Of a stretch of 61,703 nt of DNA, positions 36,375 to 45,025 are shown in pieces. The DNA comes from Saprospiraceae bacterium (GTDB lineage Bacteria > Bacteroidota > Bacteroidia > Chitinophagales > Saprospiraceae): assembly GCA_018057925.1 (NCBI GenBank), contig JAGPCT010000016.1, positions 1 to 61,703 of the forward strand. Reading direction: 5' to 3'. Every line of letters starts with the position of its first letter. The stretch's first letter is position 1. Both the position numbers and the translations under genes were made by a program. The notes beneath the pieces were generated by a model. That model saw nothing but the letters and a program-made list of their open reading frames with translations. It searched no databases and was not told the DNA's origin.

Positions 36375-36382
36375 TATCTTTG
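36375..36382 (+). promoter_or_regulatory. TAnnTTTG element directly before the flippase start
   Basis: TATCTTTG ends 5 bases before the ATG at 36388. If it is used, transcription would begin at or next to the start codon, giving a leaderless message. A longer frame from 36310 exists, but its extra 26 residues look unlike the family's N-terminus. Confidence 0.5.
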
Positions 36383-36387
36383 AAGCC

Positions 36388-37842
36388 ATGAAGAGGGCAT
36401 TTGTAATCAATATCTTATTACTGCTGGCATTAAATCTGTTTGTCAAGCCGCTCTATATATTTGGTATTGATGTCCAGATACAGAATACGATAGGACCAGA
36501 ACAATATGGTCTTTTTTTCAGTATATTCAATTATACCCTTTTATTTCAATTTATTTTGGAATACGGAATCACCAACTTTGTTAAACGGGAAATCAGTATT
36601 GAGCCGGGCAGGATTCACACCTATTTTTCAGGACTGCTCATACTTAAAGCCGGGTTTGCAATAATGTATTTTGGAGTAGTATTGGGATTTGCGTGGCTGT
36701 TCCAGTATTCGGACAATGAAATACGATTAATCATTCAAGTCGCAGGGATACAGTTCTTTATTACTTTAGTTGCATTCCTTCGAGGTTTGATTATCGGTCA
36801 GGGATGGTATAAGACAGACAGTATATTTTCTGTACTGGATAAGGTTATCATGATTTTGTTATTAGGCTGGAGATTGTATTGGCCGGGAATGCAGCCACCT
36901 GATTTAGCTTATTTTGTCGAAACCTATTTATTATCCGTCGTCATCACCGCAATAATCGTATTCATTTTCATGCTTTTACGATTACATCTGAAATGGGTTA
37001 AGCCAGACCTTAGTTTCTTAAAGACATTAATAATCCGCCTCACGCCTTATACATTAATTACTTTCTTAATGGGCGTCTATGGACGGTTGGATTCCGTGTT
37101 ACTACATGCTTTATTGCCGGACGGAGACTATCAGGCAGGGATATATGCTGCGGGTTTTCGGATGTTGGATACTTATTTGATGCTGGCGATATTGTTTTCT
37201 AATCTTCTTTTACCGATGCTTTCAGCGCAACAAGGCAATAAAGATGCCATTCGTGATTTATTGAAATTTGTCATAGGTATTGTCATGACGGCAACAATAA
37301 TTGCCGGCGTTGGAGGTTGGGTTTTTAGACAAGAGATTACGGATGTGTTGTACCATCAAAGTGATGCGAATTGGTATGATACGGTTGGGCTTTTATTTCT
37401 TTCGATGATACCGGTGGGACTTAGCACCTTGTATGGCGCCGCCATTATATCAACTGGGAGACTACATCGGCAAAACATACTGTTTCTAAGTGGAATCGTA
37501 CTTAGCCTAACGTTCAATTTCTTCTTTATCCCTTGGTGGCAATCCCTTGGTTCGGCTATCAGTGCATTTAGTGTTAATCTGGTGATAGCTGTGGGTCAGG
37601 TCATCATCTTTGTCAAAGAGTCTGATATGAGAGAAGATCGAGGATTTTATCGTAAGATGATTCTATTTTTTATACTGTCTTTTGTCTTGTTTTACATAGC
37701 GACATTATTGGCAAAATCATTTCTAATTGCCGGATTAATTGCCGGAATTGTACTACTGTGGATAAGCAAGTTGTTGGGTCTGATGCGGATTGATATGGAG
37801 ATGGCAAGAAAACTGTTTTCGGGGAAAGGCAGGAATGGATAA
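36388..37842 (+). CDS. Polysaccharide flippase (Wzx/MATE-like oligosaccharide exporter)
   Basis: This 484-residue inner-membrane protein has about 12-14 hydrophobic helices. It starts MKRAFVINILLLLALNLFVKPLYIFGIDVQIQN. IGPEQYGLFFSIFNYTLLFQFILEYGITNF is the classic early signature of polysaccharide-export flippases, which move lipid-linked sugars across the inner membrane. TPYTLITFLMGVYGRLDSVLLHALL (about 225-250) fits the same family. No glycosyltransferases are near, so it may serve a peptidoglycan, O-antigen or unknown lipid-linked sugar. I chose the ATG at 36388 over the one at 36310 because the extra segment is hydrophilic and upstream of a promoter-like element. Confidence 0.85.
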   Translation: MKRAFVINILLLLALNLFVKPLYIFGIDVQIQNTIGPEQYGLFFSIFNYTLLFQFILEYGITNFVKREISIEPGRIHTYFSGLLILKAGFAIMYFGVVLGFAWLFQYSDNEIRLIIQVAGIQFFITLVAFLRGLIIGQGWYKTDSIFSVLDKVIMILLLGWRLYWPGMQPPDLAYFVETYLLSVVITAIIVFIFMLLRLHLKWVKPDLSFLKTLIIRLTPYTLITFLMGVYGRLDSVLLHALLPDGDYQAGIYAAGFRMLDTYLMLAILFSNLLLPMLSAQQGNKDAIRDLLKFVIGIVMTATIIAGVGGWVFRQEITDVLYHQSDANWYDTVGLLFLSMIPVGLSTLYGAAIISTGRLHRQNILFLSGIVLSLTFNFFFIPWWQSLGSAISAFSVNLVIAVGQVIIFVKESDMREDRGFYRKMILFFILSFVLFYIATLLAKSFLIAGLIAGIVLLWISKLLGLMRIDMEMARKLFSGKGRNG

Positions 37843-37948
37843 GGTTGAGGTAAAAAATTGAATTAACATAAAAACATACTATTTTGTCTTAATTTTTATA
37901 TCTTTAATCTTGTTGTATTTATAATTTGAATCTACATATAATTAGCTA

Positions 37949-38770
37949 ATGAAATATTTAATATCAATAAAAATCAGCAAGTGGTTATTTACCAAACAGG
38001 CCTCCAGAGGCATATTTAACTGGAATAATAATAAAAAGTATTTAACTATCTTCTTTTCAATAATCGCAATAATATCTTTTGGACAAAGTAATTATCAAGA
38101 TGCAGTTTATTTAAAAAACGGAAGCGTCATTCGGGGAGTAATTATTGAACAAGTTCCTAACAAATCTATTAAAATTGAGATGGCGGATAAAAGCGTTTTT
38201 GTTTATCAAATAGAAGAAATTGAAAAGATTACGAAAGAAACTATTGAAATCAAAAAATCAGAGAGAAGAAAGGGATTTATTGGTTTATCGTTAGGTGCAT
38301 CGATTCCAACTGGTATTTTTGCTGACGAATTGGATGGTGCAGCAAATACAGGCATCCAAATTAACTTGGTCAATGTTGGATATCTTTTCTCAAAGAATGT
38401 TGGAATTACTGGTGTTTGGTTTGGAGCGGCCAACCCAATAAATATTGATTTTATTGACCCGTGGTCTTATGGTGGAATGATGGTCGGACCATTAATATCT
38501 TTTCCGATAACGAAAAAAGTTGATTGGGATTTAAGACCTATGGTTGGTTATTCTGTGACAACGCTTCCGGATCTTGGTTATGGAACAGAGCAAGCAATAT
38601 CTATAGCAATCAATATTGGCACCGTATTCAGGATAAATGTAAGTAAAAGAATATCTCTTTTATTAAGTGCAGACTTTTTCTCGACTAAACCAGATTTTGT
38701 TGAATATGGGTTTGATCAAAATATTAATACAATTTCGTTAGGTTTTGGAGTAGCATATCGACTAAAGTAA
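37949..38770 (+). CDS. Exported beta-barrel-like protein, function unknown
   Basis: This 273-residue protein has an N-terminal signal-like helix (about 28-45, KKYLTIFFSIIAIISFGQ) after an unusually long, positively charged lead. A small domain follows (about 48-90, YQDAVYLKNGSVIRGVIIEQVPNKSIKIEMADKSVFVYQIEEIEKI), widely seen in Bacteroidota at the front of outer-membrane proteins. The C-terminal two thirds have alternating beta-strands (GFIGLSLGASIPTGIFAD...TISLGFGVAYRLK), typical of an 8-stranded outer-membrane barrel. A later start at residue 28 region is possible but lacks a Met. No neighbour suggests a role. Confidence 0.72.
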   Translation: MKYLISIKISKWLFTKQASRGIFNWNNNKKYLTIFFSIIAIISFGQSNYQDAVYLKNGSVIRGVIIEQVPNKSIKIEMADKSVFVYQIEEIEKITKETIEIKKSERRKGFIGLSLGASIPTGIFADELDGAANTGIQINLVNVGYLFSKNVGITGVWFGAANPINIDFIDPWSYGGMMVGPLISFPITKKVDWDLRPMVGYSVTTLPDLGYGTEQAISIAINIGTVFRINVSKRISLLLSADFFSTKPDFVEYGFDQNINTISLGFGVAYRLK

Positions 38771-38838
38771 GCATTAACTATTATTTAGCCAAGCAGTAAA
38801 AAGCATTTTCTATTTACGATGTTAGGATTCTATCAATA

Positions 38839-38873
38839 TAAAAAAAATAGCTGCCCCGGAACGAGACAGCTAT
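38839..38873 (-). terminator. Rho-independent terminator for the 38900-41515 protease gene
   Basis: On the minus strand, ATAGCTG and CAGCTAT arms (38847-38853 and 38867-38873) enclose a GC-rich loop and are followed by a run of T (complement of 38839-38847). It lies 27 bases after the stop codon. Confidence 0.85.
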
Positions 38874-38899
38874 ATGATACACACATTTACACTTGATCT

Positions 38900-41515
38900 T
38901 TATTGAATCTTAACCCACTTAACGGCATGTTGAACCCCTTGCGATACGACACGAACGATATACATGCCGGGCAGTAAGGTATTTACATGATTAACCGAAA
39001 TGACATTGATACCGGCCAAAGACGTTACGGTTTGGTCTAACACCTTGTTACCATTGGCGTCTAAGACATATATTACTGTCGGGAAGCTTCCTCCTGCATC
39101 AAACTGAACCATAAAGTCATTTTCACCCGGATTAGGGAAGACCGATACATTGGTAATGTCATAAGTAAGAGCCGACGGCAGGTTGGCACCTCCGGAAATT
39201 GTTACAGTATAGTCTTCAACTTCTCCATAACTAAAGGTCTCACACGAAGTACTATATGCACCGTATTTCATCTGAACACGCATTCTGGTTGTGCCATTCT
39301 TTGCGGTAGTAGGCACCTTAAAACTTCGGTTTATATTGCCGGTACTGGTAGAGGAGAAGTTGGTGATTTTTTCACCTGAATCTAAGAAGTCACCATCTTG
39401 ATTGTAATCAATCCATACCGTCCAATACTCTCTGTAAGAGCCATTCATGCCGGCACTTAGTGTCATGGTATAAGTAGTGCCGGCGGTAAGATTGGCATTG
39501 AGTGCGGTGTAATCTCCGTAACCATTATTAGACCCGGTAATGTTGTTGATTCCCACTAAGGCAACTCGGTCGATCCATTCGTAAGCACTGTTGTTACCTT
39601 TAGATACACAATAAGAAACCCCGCTACCGGCAGTTGTGAAGGTAACTGTTGCGCTATAAGCGCTGGAGCTGCCGGAACAGTTGGTGCTGACGCCTACATC
39701 ATAAGAAGTGCCGGCTGTCATTCCGGTGAAGTTTACTACGGTAGAGGTAGTGGTAAATGTTGACCAGGTGGATGAACTGCTCAATTTGTATCTCAAGGTA
39801 TAGCTGACAGCACCACTTACGGCATTCCAGCTAACAGTGGCTGTCGTTTGAGTTATATTGGACACAGCAAGACCGGTAGGCACACCACAGGACGATCCAC
39901 CGCCGGTGGTTGTAAAGGAAACCGTAGCACTATAGTTAGAATTTCCGCCTGAGCAGATCGTCCTTACTTGGACTTCGTAAGTAGTGGCAGCAGCCAAACC
40001 AGAAAGACTGACCGATGTTGTGGATTGTTGACTTAGTTCAGTCCATGTTCCCGCGGATACTCTGTACCTAAGTTGGTATGCAGTGGCACCACTTACTGCT
40101 GACCATGCGACCGTAGCGCTATTATTGGTAATGTTGGATACTGACAAGCCGATAGGGACATCACAGGTTCCACCGCCGGAACAGGTGCCCAGGCAGGAGG
40201 CAGCAGCGACTTTGCTTCTGATGAGGTTGCCCGGCTGAACGCCGAATCCATTGTTGAAGTTAATCCCATAGTTAGTCAAATGGCAATAACTCATGATGGT
40301 ACCGCCATTGGTAGGAGGAGGGCCCGGAGGACAACCGCCTTCCGTCGTATAACAATTGTCTAAAGCGCCACCACTCCAGGAACAACTTTGTGTGTGCGGT
40401 GAACCAAGGTTGTGACCCATTTCATGTGTCATTACTTCAACTGTCCAGCTGTAGGTCGGTACATTTTGATAAGAAGACTGAATATTGCTGTAAGCATACT
40501 TGTAGGAGGAGCATAAGGCGTCAACCCATGCCACACCACCTATGTTGTTTCCGCCTAATGCGGCAAGGTGCGCCAAGTCGCCATTGACTGACGGACGCAT
40601 ATTTCTAAATTGTGTAAGAGCCGTGCTACTGCTTGTCTTACTATATGGGTCTGCGGAAGTCCATACATAAGTGGTTGAAATCTGTGTAGTAATTTGTTCA
40701 TTAGCGTAGAGCGCTGCGACGTTGTTATATACGGCGGAAATCCAGTTGTTGACATTGGCAACAGAGCCTTTGTTTTGATACAGCGCATAATCACATTCTA
40801 TATACACCTTGACACATTTTACATCACGTGTTTCGAGATAGTTGTCTAAGTGTTTTTGAACCTCAAGCGCATAGTTTTCAGGCTCTTCCGTACTGCAGAA
40901 TACAGGACTGCTAATCAATAAGTCTCGGTCAGAATATAGCATATAATCCTGCGATGTGCCGATTCGGTTAAATGAAATATTGCCACCTTCTGAAGAAGAT
41001 ATCATGCCGACAACGTCATCCTTGAAAAATGAGAGCGCAACGATGGATTGAGCGTCACCATCGACGATACCCCGATAGAATACACCCGGTACATAATCCA
41101 CCGGATGGTCTCCGGATTCGCTCGTAAACGTTTGGAAGTCGGATGAAAGAACCTCTACACGTACTAAATCCATCATCAAAGTGCGACCAAAATAAGGAAC
41201 TGACAGTTGAATAGCTTCGGGTTTATTCTTGACCAAAGATTCTAAAGAGGACTCGACAAGTGTTACATACGTAGCTTGTGCTAATACACCAGCGTTTTTC
41301 TCTCGCTCAACTAAGTGATCACTCGCCGTAAACAAGTTGATAGGTGTAAATTCCTGCCCCTGAATACGGGCTTTCTGTACACTCAAAGCAATCGCTCCGG
41401 ATGGAGCCACTTGTATGTTTTGCGCCTGTAAAGGCAACATAAAAAACATAGCACATAGACAATAGAAAAACTTTTCAGATTGCCTTCTAAAAAATAAATT
41501 TAATACCATAAACAT
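38900..41515 (-). CDS. Secreted zinc metalloprotease with FN3 and GEVED domains and T9SS tail
   Basis: This 871-residue protein has a signal peptide (FFYCLCAMFFMLPLQAQ). A pro-domain is followed by an M12-type catalytic domain with HEMGHNLGSPH at 364-374 (numbered from the chosen Met) and a Met-turn (GTIMSYCH). Two fibronectin III repeats follow (about 445-535 and 545-635, CDVPIGLSVSNITNNSATVAWSAVSGATAYQLRYR...). Next is a GEVED domain (about 640-770, NGYGDYTAL...YSTSCETFSYGEVEDYTVTI). A T9SS type A sorting domain closes it (VSVFPNPGENDFMVQF...GMYIVRVV...VKWVKIQ). The start is uncertain: a TTG at 41560 would add 15 residues, and ATG at 41509 would remove two. It is terminated by a strong hairpin. 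Confidence 0.93.
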   Translation of the reverse strand: MFMVLNLFFRRQSEKFFYCLCAMFFMLPLQAQNIQVAPSGAIALSVQKARIQGQEFTPINLFTASDHLVEREKNAGVLAQATYVTLVESSLESLVKNKPEAIQLSVPYFGRTLMMDLVRVEVLSSDFQTFTSESGDHPVDYVPGVFYRGIVDGDAQSIVALSFFKDDVVGMISSSEGGNISFNRIGTSQDYMLYSDRDLLISSPVFCSTEEPENYALEVQKHLDNYLETRDVKCVKVYIECDYALYQNKGSVANVNNWISAVYNNVAALYANEQITTQISTTYVWTSADPYSKTSSSTALTQFRNMRPSVNGDLAHLAALGGNNIGGVAWVDALCSSYKYAYSNIQSSYQNVPTYSWTVEVMTHEMGHNLGSPHTQSCSWSGGALDNCYTTEGGCPPGPPPTNGGTIMSYCHLTNYGINFNNGFGVQPGNLIRSKVAAASCLGTCSGGGTCDVPIGLSVSNITNNSATVAWSAVSGATAYQLRYRVSAGTWTELSQQSTTSVSLSGLAAATTYEVQVRTICSGGNSNYSATVSFTTTGGGSSCGVPTGLAVSNITQTTATVSWNAVSGAVSYTLRYKLSSSSTWSTFTTTSTVVNFTGMTAGTSYDVGVSTNCSGSSSAYSATVTFTTAGSGVSYCVSKGNNSAYEWIDRVALVGINNITGSNNGYGDYTALNANLTAGTTYTMTLSAGMNGSYREYWTVWIDYNQDGDFLDSGEKITNFSSTSTGNINRSFKVPTTAKNGTTRMRVQMKYGAYSTSCETFSYGEVEDYTVTISGGANLPSALTYDITNVSVFPNPGENDFMVQFDAGGSFPTVIYVLDANGNKVLDQTVTSLAGINVISVNHVNTLLPGMYIVRVVSQGVQHAVKWVKIQ

Positions 41516-41922
41516 ATCATTGAGAGTTAAATGAATACTTTGATTATGGGAAATGCTCAAGGGAAAAAAAGGCAGTAAGCCAAAAATGATTACTAAAATA
41601 GTGTGTCAAAATAATAGTATATTTCATTGACAAACAAATAAAAAGACGACAATTTTTCGCAAAGCACTAAAAATACAACTTTTCAGGGATGTCAGGACGA
41701 TAAAGTGAATATGGTAAACTAAGGCAAGAGATGGGAGTAAAGCCTGGTCCAGCTCCTTTATGACGGAGTACGCTATCCGCTAAGCTCCTTCCAAACGTCA
41801 GTTGTAGGGCTTATGTCCACCAAGAACATAGCTCTACAGGAAAATATATTTCTTGACCAAAATAGGTTTATCCCATATTCAGCAGTAAAGGTTTTGAAAA
41901 ACCTATATTGCTGAATACTAGT
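41516..41922. other. Spacer between protease and DinB-family genes
   Basis: About 400 bases without a gene. It must hold the protease promoter, but I see no clear TAnnTTTG match on the minus strand. A perfect-ended hairpin lies at 41877-41916 and is listed separately. Confidence 0.5.
41877..41916. repeat. Hairpin bounded by ATTCAGCA/TGCTGAAT
   Basis: ATTCAGCA...GGTTTTGAAAAACC...TGCTGAAT forms a nested hairpin with perfect outer 8-bp arms and an inner GGTTTT/AAAACC stem. It lies 6 bases after the DinB-family stop codon. A related sequence is at 46904-46945, so this is a dispersed repeat; it may also end or stabilise the DinB message. Confidence 0.65.
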
Positions 41923-42438
41923 TTACACTAAATATCGTTCCTTGATGACGTTAACATGGTGTGTTACATGACCTATGATGAAGCAAAGACCACCATTGGC
42001 GGTAAAAAGGTGCTTGCCATTCTTCGCAATAAAAGAAGCTTGGTAGTCATTGAGGTTTTTGAATAAAAAGATAGAGCTATCTCTAACAGCTTTAAATTCA
42101 TCTATTAGGTCTTGCAATGTCCTGTCTTTTGTGTCGGCATTTGCGGCATATTCATTTTCATCAAATGGCGTTAAATCTGTCTGTCCGTCCATCCGTCCTG
42201 CAACTAAGGATCGATATCCATACACCCTTTCCGTGTCTGTGACGTGAAGGATGGCTTCTTTAATGGTCCACTTGCCCGGTCCGTATGAAAAGTCATACTT
42301 ATCGTGTGGAATGCTTTGAAGAAAGGCAACATACTCTTCTTTTTGTTGAATTAAAATCTCTAAAAGGTCACCATGTGGGACGAGATTAAAGTAAAATTGA
42401 TAAAAAGGATTGTATGTCCCTGCTGCAGGAAATTGCAT
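41923..42438 (-). CDS. DinB-superfamily protein
   Basis: This 171-residue protein has the four-helix DinB fold, which usually binds a divalent metal. Seen are WTIKEAILHVTDTERVYGYR (about 57-76), with the first His ligand, and GHVTHHVNVIKERYL at the C-terminus, with two more His at the helix positions typical of the family. DinB-like proteins include thiol transferases (BstA, MST) and DNA-damage-inducible proteins of unknown role. No substrate can be named. It is a single gene, transcribed alone on the minus strand, with a hairpin directly after the stop codon. Confidence 0.85.
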   Translation of the reverse strand: MQFPAAGTYNPFYQFYFNLVPHGDLLEILIQQKEEYVAFLQSIPHDKYDFSYGPGKWTIKEAILHVTDTERVYGYRSLVAGRMDGQTDLTPFDENEYAANADTKDRTLQDLIDEFKAVRDSSIFLFKNLNDYQASFIAKNGKHLFTANGGLCFIIGHVTHHVNVIKERYLV

Positions 42439-42801
42439 TGTTATTATTTTTTATAAAAGCTAAATTAGTCAATTATACAAGAATATTGAAATAAAATAAC
42501 AAAAAACGAATGTTTTATTACAATTTTACAGAAAACGAATATTCTTCCTGATTTCAAGTCGAATTCATCACTAAAGGTTTTAATATCCGTATAATGTGGA
42601 TTATGAGGGAAGTCCCGATGTACGAATCGTTTCAATGGTTTAAAGAACCCATTGATTACGTGCCGTACATCGAATCAGAATTTGCCTAATGCGTTAGTTG
42701 GATTCAAAGTACAGAAAAGCCATATTTGAAAGTATGTGTTTTTGAATTTGGAAAGTATGTGGTTTTTACATATCTTCATCCGATAATTTAATTCTGATAG
42801 T
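42439..42801. other. Divergent spacer with cruciform repeat
   Basis: About 360 bases between divergent genes. It contains the hairpin at 42616-42672. No further coding or regulatory feature is evident; the promoters of both flanking genes should lie here. Confidence 0.5.
42616..42672. repeat. Cruciform hairpin with AATGGTTTAAAGAA core
   Basis: The outer arms CGATGTACG (42616-42624) and CGTACATCG (42664-42672) are perfectly complementary. Inner arms CAATGG (42633-42638) and CCATTG (42649-42654) are also perfect, with loop TTTAAAGAAC. A related copy of the core lies at 46850-46873, indicating a dispersed element. Confidence 0.75.
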
Positions 42802-43794
42802 TTGTACAAATCATTTGTTTTTATTGTATTCTTTATCGTATCTTTTTTGACAGAATCCCGTGGTCAACTAAATGAGTATGTATTTAGTGCTCAGATTGCA
42901 AAGGTCAGAGATCTCCTGTTTGCAGATATAGATAGCTGTGTTGCCCGACTCAAACCAATTGCTCCGATACTATTGGATTTGCCAACAAATAATAATGAGC
43001 GAGAGTTTATGAATTCTGCTCTGATAAATCTACCTTTTTACGTTGACAATTATACGTATGTTTCAGTGATAGAAGAAATGTTGGAAAAAAAAGGTAAAGA
43101 CACTACAATCATGGCACAGCTCAGATCAATTGCGGAGCGAGGAATAGACAGAAATCAAATCATAACAGCTTTGGATGTTCTTGAAAATGAATATCCTTAT
43201 AAAATCAAAAAATACTCTTACAACTTCAGTGAGTTGGAATTTTATAACATAAAATCCGGACAGAAAATTGGCGATTTCGGTGCAAGGATGGGATATTTTT
43301 GGCCTTTGTGCAATTTGTTTTATGATAGCCTCACTGTTTATACGGATACAAAATTTATGACATTTAGTCAAATATTGCGAGGAAACTCCTTCCTGGATCG
43401 AATTGTCAGACCTTCCAATACTTTAAAGATTTTAGCAAACCTTAATCGTTCAACAAAGATGGAAGGGCTGAACTTGGATATGGTCATTTTTCACAATGTT
43501 TTTCATCACATTGATAATTATACTTCTAAGTTGCGCTCTGTTAAAGCCTGCATCAAGCCATCCGGCAGTGTCTTCGTAATGGAAGCAACCAAAGAGCTGA
43601 ACAAAGAAATGACTTATGTAAAAGATGAGGTTCTCAGAAAAACCTTCCTGGCAGGAACCACCATTGAACTATCAGAATGTTCAAAAGCGATGAGTGCAAA
43701 AACTATAAAGAAACGTTTCAACAAAAGTGGCTTTGTTTTAGTGCGGGAGATGGTTTATGAAAATTACCACTTTTTTGAATTCAAACTTCAATAG
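42802..43794 (+). CDS. Exported protein with a methyltransferase-like domain
   Basis: This 330-residue protein begins with a signal peptide (SFVFIVFFIVSFLTESRGQ), preceded by a TTG start codon. The first half (about 25-135) is helical and unrecognised. The second half looks like a class I SAM-dependent methyltransferase: GQKIGDFGARMGYFWPL (about 152-170) takes the place of the glycine-rich motif I, and LDMVIFHNVFHHIDNYTSKLRSVKACIKPSGSVFVMEAT (about 227-265) matches motifs IV-VI, including the H-x-D-like HHID and KPSG turn. Methyltransferases are normally cytoplasmic because SAM is. Either the signal is wrong, the protein is membrane-anchored, or the domain has another use. No operon partner is seen. 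Confidence 0.68.
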   Translation: MYKSFVFIVFFIVSFLTESRGQLNEYVFSAQIAKVRDLLFADIDSCVARLKPIAPILLDLPTNNNEREFMNSALINLPFYVDNYTYVSVIEEMLEKKGKDTTIMAQLRSIAERGIDRNQIITALDVLENEYPYKIKKYSYNFSELEFYNIKSGQKIGDFGARMGYFWPLCNLFYDSLTVYTDTKFMTFSQILRGNSFLDRIVRPSNTLKILANLNRSTKMEGLNLDMVIFHNVFHHIDNYTSKLRSVKACIKPSGSVFVMEATKELNKEMTYVKDEVLRKTFLAGTTIELSECSKAMSAKTIKKRFNKSGFVLVREMVYENYHFFEFKLQ

Positions 43795-43928
43795 TATTAC
43801 TGACTATTCTCAATATTATGACGAAGACATTCATACTGGAATATACCGAAATCGATTCCACATTTGTCTAATGCGTAGTTTGGGTTAAAATAATATTATA
43901 CAACTCTTGGTAATAAAACAAAAAAGAG

Positions 43929-43936
43929 TATATTTG
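43929..43936 (+). promoter_or_regulatory. Promoter of tRNA-Cys
   Basis: TATATTTG matches TAnnTTTG, with TTGG 18 bases upstream (43907-43910) near the expected -33 position. It lies 17 bases before the tRNA. Confidence 0.65.
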
Positions 43937-43953
43937 CAACCGCTAAGAGATAG

Positions 43954-44024
43954 GGTCGGTTGGCCGAGCGGTTAGGCAAAGGTCTGCAAAACCTTCTACG
44001 GCGGTTCGAACCCGCCACCGACCT
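43954..44024 (+). tRNA. tRNA-Cys (GCA anticodon)
   Basis: A 71-base cloverleaf. Acceptor arms GGTCGGT (43954-43960) and ACCGACC (44017-44023) are followed by discriminator T. The D arm is GCCGAGCGGTTAGGC. The anticodon arm AAGGT-CTGCAAA-ACCTT carries GCA. The T arm is GGCGG-TTCGAAC-CCGCC. CCA is not encoded. A T run follows directly and may help end transcription. Confidence 0.95.
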
Positions 44025-44079
44025 CACTTTTTTGTTTATCTAATTTTCAAAATTAGAAACCTTATTGCAAAACTTTTTG

Positions 44080-44087
44080 TAGTTTTG
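44080..44087 (+). promoter_or_regulatory. -7 promoter element for the 121-residue protein
   Basis: TAGTTTTG matches TAnnTTTG and lies 17 bases before the ATG at 44105. Confidence 0.55.
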
Positions 44088-44104
44088 TACACACACACTT
44101 AATA

Positions 44105-44470
44105 ATGGAAAAAGGCGAAAAAACTACGCAAGGAGCGGTATGGCTTCGGCAGGAATCTTTGTCCGCTATGGAATCGACATCGCAGGTATTGAATCCGGTG
44201 AGTAATCAGGATTTCCTTCGCAATACGTTGAATGGCATTTATCAAGAGAATGATGTCACGGCGTCTTCACGTGTCATGTCGCGACGCCCTTTACACCACA
44301 TTCTTATTGGCGTTATTCTATTTGTCTTTTCGGGATTTATGATGGTCTTGATGTTTAATAATTTGGACCAATCAAAACTTCCTTATATTGGTCGTGCCGT
44401 CATAGCTTCCAGCCTCGGATGTTATTATTTCACGAAGAAAAAACCGATACACACCAAATCGCAATTTTAA
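44105..44470 (+). CDS. Small single-pass or two-pass membrane protein, unknown
   Basis: This 121-residue protein has a hydrophilic N-terminal half (1-60, Ser/Gln/Asn-rich) that would stay in the cytoplasm. It has one clear membrane helix (about 66-85, HILIGVILFVFSGFMMVLMF) and a second weaker one (about 95-108, IGRAVIASSLGCYYF), ending KKKPIHTKSQF. I do not recognise a family. A TAGTTTTG promoter element and a conventional ATG support a real gene. It stands alone between tRNA-Cys and a non-coding stretch, so context gives no hint. Confidence 0.65.
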   Translation: MEKGEKTTQGAVWLRQESLSAMESTSQVLNPVSNQDFLRNTLNGIYQENDVTASSRVMSRRPLHHILIGVILFVFSGFMMVLMFNNLDQSKLPYIGRAVIASSLGCYYFTKKKPIHTKSQF

Positions 44471-44848
44471 CCCAAATTCATATTAAAGGTACAATAGTTT
44501 CTTTAAGAAATATATTGCTAACTGTTTGTTGTGTTGAAATTCAAATAGTCACGAAACAATATATTTACAAATATATGACAAACAGCTTGTTGTGATTTGA
44601 CTTGATGTAATTTAGCCTCTTACAATTATTGTAATTATTCAGCATATTGTTTGTAAAAATTTTTCATACTTTTTTGGACGAGCTCAATCCAACCGCATTT
44701 TTTATCAAAATAAACCAGAAGGGTTGTCATTATTATAGAATAGATTCAATAGCAGAAAGAGGAACCCAGAATGGGTGAAATGATTATTCCATCTATTCGT
44801 TCCAGTTTTTTTGAGCAGATACATTTTTTCTTGGTTTGTAATAATGTC

Positions 44849-44911
44849 ATCCCTTCGGGATTTTGAAAATTTTATGCTACGTTTTCTATAAAAATATCAT
44901 CCCTTCGGGAT
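44849..44911. repeat. Two direct copies of ATCCCTTCGGGAT
   Basis: The 13-base palindrome occurs at 44849-44861 and 44899-44911, exactly 50 bases apart, both preceded by TC. They may form small hairpins or protein-binding sites. They lie downstream of the minus-strand sigma-factor operon. Confidence 0.6.
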
Positions 44912-44940
44912 TATGCTGACCCGAATGTTCATCCTTGTTC

Positions 44941-44992
44941 AACCCGAAATCCTCTTAAAGACAATATTTTGCCTTTAAGTGGAATTCGGGTT
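44941..44992 (-). terminator. Stem-loop after the ECF sigma operon
   Basis: AACCCGAA (44941-44948) pairs with TTCGGGTT (44985-44992), and inner TTAAAG/CTTTAA arms extend the stem. It lies 33 bases after the stop codon of the minus-strand membrane protein. The T run is weak, so termination efficiency is uncertain. Confidence 0.5.
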
Positions 44993-45025
44993 TAAAGAGG
45001 TAAATGCCGAAACTCTCTTTTCGGT

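Larger units (their letters stand above)
44471..45025. other. Non-coding stretch with short palindromic repeats
   Basis: About 550 bases, AT-rich, with no gene. It contains two copies of a CCCTTCGGG palindrome (44849 and 44899) and a large stem-loop at 44941-44992, both listed separately. Confidence 0.6.
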
